NCBI GenBank assembly: GCA_038238115.1
Contig: JBBRYB010000006.1
Coordinates: 62,001 to 126,000 of the forward strand
Length of the DNA stretch: 64,000 nucleotides
Reading direction: 5' to 3'
Origin: JBBRYB01 sp038238115
Lineage (GTDB): Bacteria; Actinomycetota; Actinomycetes; Propionibacteriales; Nocardioidaceae
How positions within the stretch are numbered: position 1 is the stretch's first letter; each line of letters begins with the position of its first letter. The notes under the pieces are model-generated. The model was not told where the DNA came from. It did no database searches and saw only the letters and a program-made list of their open reading frames with translations. Of the stretch, positions 60,359-64,000 are shown one piece after another. Both the position numbers and the translations under genes were made by a program.

Positions 60359-61150
60359 ATGGAGAGCATCGCCGACTACGAGTTCGTCCGCTTGCTTGGA
60401 GAGGCGAACTACGGTGACTTCTACCTCGCGAAGACGCCACCGCGGCTTCCCGTCGACGATGAGTTCGTGGTCGTCAAGGTGGCCACTGGCCTGGCGTCGG
60501 ACGACGCCTTCCGTCGTGCCACCCGCGAGTTGCGTCACTTCGCGCTCGTCAGCTCACCGAAACTGGTCACGATCTTCGATGCTGGACGCCAAGGCAGCAC
60601 GTTTTACTACGCGATGGAGTACCTACCGCTCGGCTCGCTCGGGAAGCCGGCACGTCCGCTGACCCGGGAGGAAACGCGAGGGGCTGTCGCCGACGCCGCG
60701 GACGCCGCGCACGCTTTGCACGAGCATGGAATTGCGCATCGCGATATCAAGCCGGGCAACATACTGCTGCATGCTGACGGCGCGAAGCTGTCCGATCTCG
60801 GACTCTCGCAGCTCTTGTCGCCAGGTCTGGTCATGACCGGGCTGGGAAGTATCGGAGTCGAGTTCACTGACCCAGCAATCCTCGTCGGAGGAGAGGCCTC
60901 ACGGGCCACCGATATCTGGGCGCTCGGCGCGGTCCTCCACCGGGCTCTCACCGGCTTCAGCCTCTACGGCGAGCTGCCGAGTCGTGAGCCCCTGCTCCTT
61001 GTGCGCGCAATCCTCGCCTCGTCGCCTGAGCCACATTCGTCGCTGAGTGCGGAGGAGGCAGACGTCGTTCGCGCCTGCATCGCCGGCGACCCGATGGACC
61101 GCCCCAGCACCGCCGAGGAGGTGGCGAAGCGCATCCGCGCGCTCATCTAG
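60359..61150 (+). CDS. soluble Ser/Thr protein kinase
   Basis: A 263-residue single kinase domain without a membrane anchor or PASTA repeats. It has a degenerate Gly loop GEANYG, Lys40 in FVVVKVAT, a Glu in the C-helix (Glu57), catalytic HRDIKPGN (Asp129) and DLG in place of DFG (Asp146). All catalytic residues are present. ATG 60359 follows AGGAGGG. It is the last gene of the rightward island operon and is convergent to the membrane protein 17 bases downstream. Confidence 0.92.
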   Translation: MESIADYEFVRLLGEANYGDFYLAKTPPRLPVDDEFVVVKVATGLASDDAFRRATRELRHFALVSSPKLVTIFDAGRQGSTFYYAMEYLPLGSLGKPARPLTREETRGAVADAADAAHALHEHGIAHRDIKPGNILLHADGAKLSDLGLSQLLSPGLVMTGLGSIGVEFTDPAILVGGEASRATDIWALGAVLHRALTGFSLYGELPSREPLLLVRAILASSPEPHSSLSAEEADVVRACIAGDPMDRPSTAEEVAKRIRALI

Positions 61151-61167
61151 GAAGTCCCCTGCGGCTC

Positions 61168-62838
61168 TTACGGCCCCGTAACCTTGGGGTGGTCGTAGAA
61201 GCTCTCGAAATATTGCAGGAGTTGGCCGTCGGCGGCGCGCCGTCCACCGAGGTCCTGTGTCCGCGCTGACAGAAGCCCCCAAGCGCCCGTATCATTTTCG
61301 CTGGTCCAGAACAGACGCGTGTTACCGCGAAGTTGCGAGATGTACAGGGGGCCTCGTGTGTTCTCATCTTTCCAGCGCAGCGAACGATCGGCTCCCCTGC
61401 CATACCTAATATAGGCTGTATTGTCTTTCTCTAGGTAACCAAAGTTCTGAGTAATATTGACGTCGCGACATATTGTCTGCTCCCTTTCCCCCTCGAACGT
61501 GGTGAATGCGGGGCGACAATTAGAGGTGCTCTTTTGTGAATCAGTCAGAAATCTATCTGCGAATCCTTGCAGGTTACTGTCTGTGAACGGAGCTGGCAGC
61601 CTAAACTTGGAATCGCCGATGTCCGCAAGGAGTTGACTCGCCACGTCTTGCGTGAGCGGGTGGGAGGCAGAATCTTCTGCGATGAAGATGGCCGCCCCAG
61701 GATGTGTTCGGTCGACATCGTAGAGGGTCAGGTTCACCTCGTCTTTGCCGTCGTTCTTGACTCTCCCGCTACCGGTATACTCCATATAGTAGAAGTGCCA
61801 ATTTTCCTGGTCCGTCTGTTGGTCCGTGACTATTGTACCCTTGGGCGGCCTGATAACTATGCGTGGAGGCTCTTGGTTCGTTTGGATCTGCGGATCGTTA
61901 GCGGTTAGCCGCAGATCAAAGGGGCCATTGAGAGTGTCCGACAATTTGCAATTGTATTCTGCGTATTTCCCACCGGGAATGCTCGCATCGCCACAGACAG
62001 CCAGGGCGCTTGAGAGTTTATCGCCGAAATGGCCAAATACATCAGGGTCCGCAACCGAAGCCACCGGTACTTCGTTCCCGGCGGACGTCCGCGTCCCCAC
62101 GAAATAGCCAACGCCGGCTAGCAAGACTGCGATGACGGCGGCGGCCGCTACCAGCGGCCAGAACTGACGTTTATTTGAACTGTCGTTGTCACCGATGGGT
62201 TGCCCCCCGGCCCTGCGGCCGTCCGTTGGGCCCGAGTCGTGGGGCTCGCCCCGGTCGGGCGGTGGGTCGACGACGCCAGCCCCGTTGCCTTGCTTGGTCA
62301 GGTTGCTTTCGTCGGAGGGCGTGCCCCTCGTCTCGTCAGCTGTATTGGTGACCTCGGCGCCTTGATCTAGTACGGGGACAGATGTGGCGCCGGTCGCTGT
62401 TGCGGATGGCGGGAACTGTGTGGACGGTGGCACCCAGGTCCCGGGGACCAGGGCACCAGGCAGTAGGTCGGCAGCGTAGCCGAGGACTGCGCAGGCCCAA
62501 TACGCACTTTCGGCGTCACCGCCGCGGCGCTGCGCCAGGGCTTCCGCCACGTCGGCTGTCGCCGCTGCGGGCTCGGCCCCTTGATCGAGCAGCGTCTTGA
62601 GGCGCTCGAGGGAACCGAATCGCACGGCATCGACCAAGAGGTTGACGTCGCCCGGAGGCGCGCTTCCTTCGTCGAGGAAGTCGTCCAGCGTCGCGCGCAG
62701 GCCGTCTGCATCCTCCAGGACGCGCGTGCCATAGCGTTTGACGAGTGTCCGCAACTCGGACGGCAGTTCAGTCACTTCCATCACCTCGAAGATCGCACGT
62801 GCGTCACGCTGGGTTCCGGTCGTCGGCCCTACCGTCAC
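61168..62838 (-). CDS. single-pass membrane protein with helical N-terminal domain, lower GC
   Basis: 556 residues. The N-terminal ~120 are a helical module (ELRTLVKRYGTRVLEDADGL, then DAVRFGSLERLKTLLDQGAE, which resembles an ankyrin-type helix pair). A Pro/Thr/Asp-rich linker leads to one transmembrane helix (about 226-248). The C-terminal ~300 residues are probably outside, with few Cys and no recognised domain. Codons between about 61300 and 62050 are clearly more A/T-rich than the neighbours, suggesting foreign origin. Start: GTG 62838, or ATG 62781. It may be the module's sensor or effector; this is inference. Confidence 0.75.
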   Translation of the reverse strand: MTVGPTTGTQRDARAIFEVMEVTELPSELRTLVKRYGTRVLEDADGLRATLDDFLDEGSAPPGDVNLLVDAVRFGSLERLKTLLDQGAEPAAATADVAEALAQRRGGDAESAYWACAVLGYAADLLPGALVPGTWVPPSTQFPPSATATGATSVPVLDQGAEVTNTADETRGTPSDESNLTKQGNGAGVVDPPPDRGEPHDSGPTDGRRAGGQPIGDNDSSNKRQFWPLVAAAAVIAVLLAGVGYFVGTRTSAGNEVPVASVADPDVFGHFGDKLSSALAVCGDASIPGGKYAEYNCKLSDTLNGPFDLRLTANDPQIQTNQEPPRIVIRPPKGTIVTDQQTDQENWHFYYMEYTGSGRVKNDGKDEVNLTLYDVDRTHPGAAIFIAEDSASHPLTQDVASQLLADIGDSKFRLPAPFTDSNLQGFADRFLTDSQKSTSNCRPAFTTFEGEREQTICRDVNITQNFGYLEKDNTAYIRYGRGADRSLRWKDENTRGPLYISQLRGNTRLFWTSENDTGAWGLLSARTQDLGGRRAADGQLLQYFESFYDHPKVTGP

Positions 62839-62945
62839 TGATTATGCACCGCCTTGCAATCGTTCGGGGCCAAGTAGCGTCTCCAGTTCCGCGGAGTCGG
62901 CTGGGGCGTTCGCGGCGGCTCTCTCACCGGATTTCCGCCTGGCAC

Positions 62946-63001
62946 GCGTTAGCCCGCGAATCGGCCGCCCGAGGGGCTAGACGATGGGCAGCCGGTGTTC
63001 G
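62946..63001 (+). repeat. right copy of the imperfect direct repeat flanking the glgA-glgC island
   Basis: Same-orientation partner of 51693-51747; the 12-mer GCGAATCGGCCG is at 62956-62967. It ends 39 bases before the glgC start. The spacing between copies is about 11.25 kb. Confidence 0.65.
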
Positions 63002-63040
63002 TCGAGTGTGGTGGTGACGCGGGGACAGTAAGGTCTCAGC

Positions 63041-64000
63041 ATGGCCGGACCGAAGGTTTTGGGGATCGTCCTCGCAGGCGGCGAAGGCAAGCGGCTGATG
63101 CCTCTGACGCTCGACCGTGCCAAGCCGGCGGTACCGTTCGGCGGCAGCTACCGGCTGATCGACTTCGCCCTGTCCAACCTCGTCAACGCCGGCTTCCTGC
63201 GGCTGTGTGTCCTGACGCAGTACAAGTCGCACTCGCTCGACCAGCACATCTCCTTCACCTGGCGGATGTCGACCCTGCTCGGCAACTACGTGACGCCGGT
63301 GCCAGCCCAGCAGCGGCTCGGCAAGCAGTGGTTCCTCGGCAGCGCCGACGCCATTTACCAGTCGATGAACCTCATCGTCGATGAGCGGCCAGACATCATC
63401 GTGGTCTTCGGCGCCGACCACGTCTACCGGATGGACGCCTCGCAGATGGTCGCCGCTCACGTCGAGTCCGGGGCCAGCGTCTCCGTGGCGGGGATCCGGG
63501 TGCCGCGCCGTGAGGCGGACCAGTTCGGCGTCATCAAGACCGCCGAGGACGGCGTCCGGGTCGCCGACTTCCTCGAGAAGCCGGTCGACCCGCCCGGGCT
63601 CGTCGACAGCCCCAACGAGTCCTTCGCGTCGATGGGCAACTACGTGTTCACCGCTGACGCTCTGGTCGATGCGCTCAGGCGCGACGCCGCCGACGACGAA
63701 TCCCGCCACGACATGGGTGGCGACATCATCCCGATGCTGGTGGGAGACAACGAGGCGGCCGTCTACGACTTCAAGCGCAACGACGTACGCGGCTCAACCG
63801 ACCGCGACCGCGACTACTGGCGTGATGTGGGGACCCTGTCGTCCTATCACGAGGCCCACCTCGACCTCGTCGCCGTCGAGCCGCCGTTCAACCTTTACAA
63901 CACGAACTGGCCGATCTTCACGTCGCACCCGCAGCTTCCAGGTGCGAAGTTCGTCGAGTCGGCCTCCGCCGACGACTCCATCGTCGCAGCGGGATCCATC
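63041..64000 (+). CDS. glgC: glucose-1-phosphate adenylyltransferase (partial)
   Basis: The first 320 residues of ADP-glucose pyrophosphorylase, cut by the window edge. The nucleotidyltransferase start is VLGIVLAGGEGKRLMPLT, followed by RAKPAVPFGGSYRLIDF, GSADAIYQSMN, VFGADHVYRMD and VADFLEKPVDPPG. It makes ADP-glucose for the GlgA encoded at the other end of the island. ATG 63041 is chosen as the start of the conserved fold; the ribosome site AAGG is weak. Confidence 0.96.
   Translation, partial: MAGPKVLGIVLAGGEGKRLMPLTLDRAKPAVPFGGSYRLIDFALSNLVNAGFLRLCVLTQYKSHSLDQHISFTWRMSTLLGNYVTPVPAQQRLGKQWFLGSADAIYQSMNLIVDERPDIIVVFGADHVYRMDASQMVAAHVESGASVSVAGIRVPRREADQFGVIKTAEDGVRVADFLEKPVDPPGLVDSPNESFASMGNYVFTADALVDALRRDAADDESRHDMGGDIIPMLVGDNEAAVYDFKRNDVRGSTDRDRDYWRDVGTLSSYHEAHLDLVAVEPPFNLYNTNWPIFTSHPQLPGAKFVESASADDSIVAAGSI

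Noticed and set aside
51722..62945. prophage or transposon identity of the island
   Set aside because: No integrase, transposase, recombinase, phage structural genes or tRNA target are visible within it; only the flanking repeats hint at insertion.
1..64000. tRNA or rRNA genes
   Set aside because: Inspection of the intergenic spacers showed no tRNA-like CCA-end/T-loop pattern and no rRNA segments; most gaps are too short.

Overview
The window is about 64 kb of high-GC DNA with frequent GTG starts, four-base ATGA/GTGA gene overlaps and strong G/C third-position codon bias. The gene content (fabG-fabI of the mabA-inhA type, a DUF3099 protein, an actinobacterial glgA/glgC pair, and an ACT-domain serB beside an actinobacterial conserved hypothetical gene) points to an actinomycete, probably of the Nocardioides/Propionibacteriales type. 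The genus cannot be fixed from the sequence alone.

Layout. 0-11 kb is housekeeping: an ABC exporter, a divergent SDR, a SURF1 protein, moaA, a small Cys-rich protein, a two-component system divergent from PAP2 and DedA genes (probably undecaprenyl-phosphate recycling), DUF3099, dodecin, and fabG-fabI. 11.3-29.5 kb is a nearly complete purine-to-glycerate catabolic island. It holds a urate/xanthine permease fused to an OHCU-decarboxylase-like domain, uraD, uraH, uricase, a three-subunit xanthine dehydrogenase with an embedded 8-oxoguanine/guanine deaminase, an IclR regulator, a CitE-like lyase, hydroxypyruvate isomerase, tartronate semialdehyde reductase, glyoxylate carboligase, glycerate kinase, allantoinase and allantoicase. 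A shared 15-bp inverted repeat (TTCCG-N5-CGGAA type) at three of its promoters looks like the IclR operator. 29.6-39.7 kb holds sixA, serB, an ABC ATPase, NfeD-SPFH, TauE, an alpha/beta hydrolase and a large secreted six-hairpin glycosidase-like protein. 39.8-43.8 kb is a ureohydrolase / NCS1 permease / amidase operon. 43.8-51.7 kb holds a Raf-kinase-inhibitor-like protein, siroheme synthase, an rRNA methyltransferase, a GAF-PAS-GGDEF cyclase, a deformylase, an extradiol dioxygenase, an aldo/keto reductase and glgA.

51.7-63.0 kb is the most interesting part. glgA and glgC, usually adjacent and divergent in actinobacteria, are here separated by about 11.3 kb. The boundaries carry two copies of an imperfect ~55-bp direct repeat. 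Inside are a CPA2-type antiporter and a phosphorylation-signalling cluster: a protein kinase with a C-terminal zinc ribbon, a TerY-like vWA protein, a PP2C phosphatase (together a TerY-P-type triad), an FAD/NAD(P) oxidoreductase, a four-helix membrane protein, a zinc-ribbon/FHA protein, a second Ser/Thr kinase, and a convergent single-pass membrane protein of lower GC. This looks like a horizontally acquired stress or conflict (possibly anti-phage) module and is the best candidate for an undescribed system. The window ends inside glgC.
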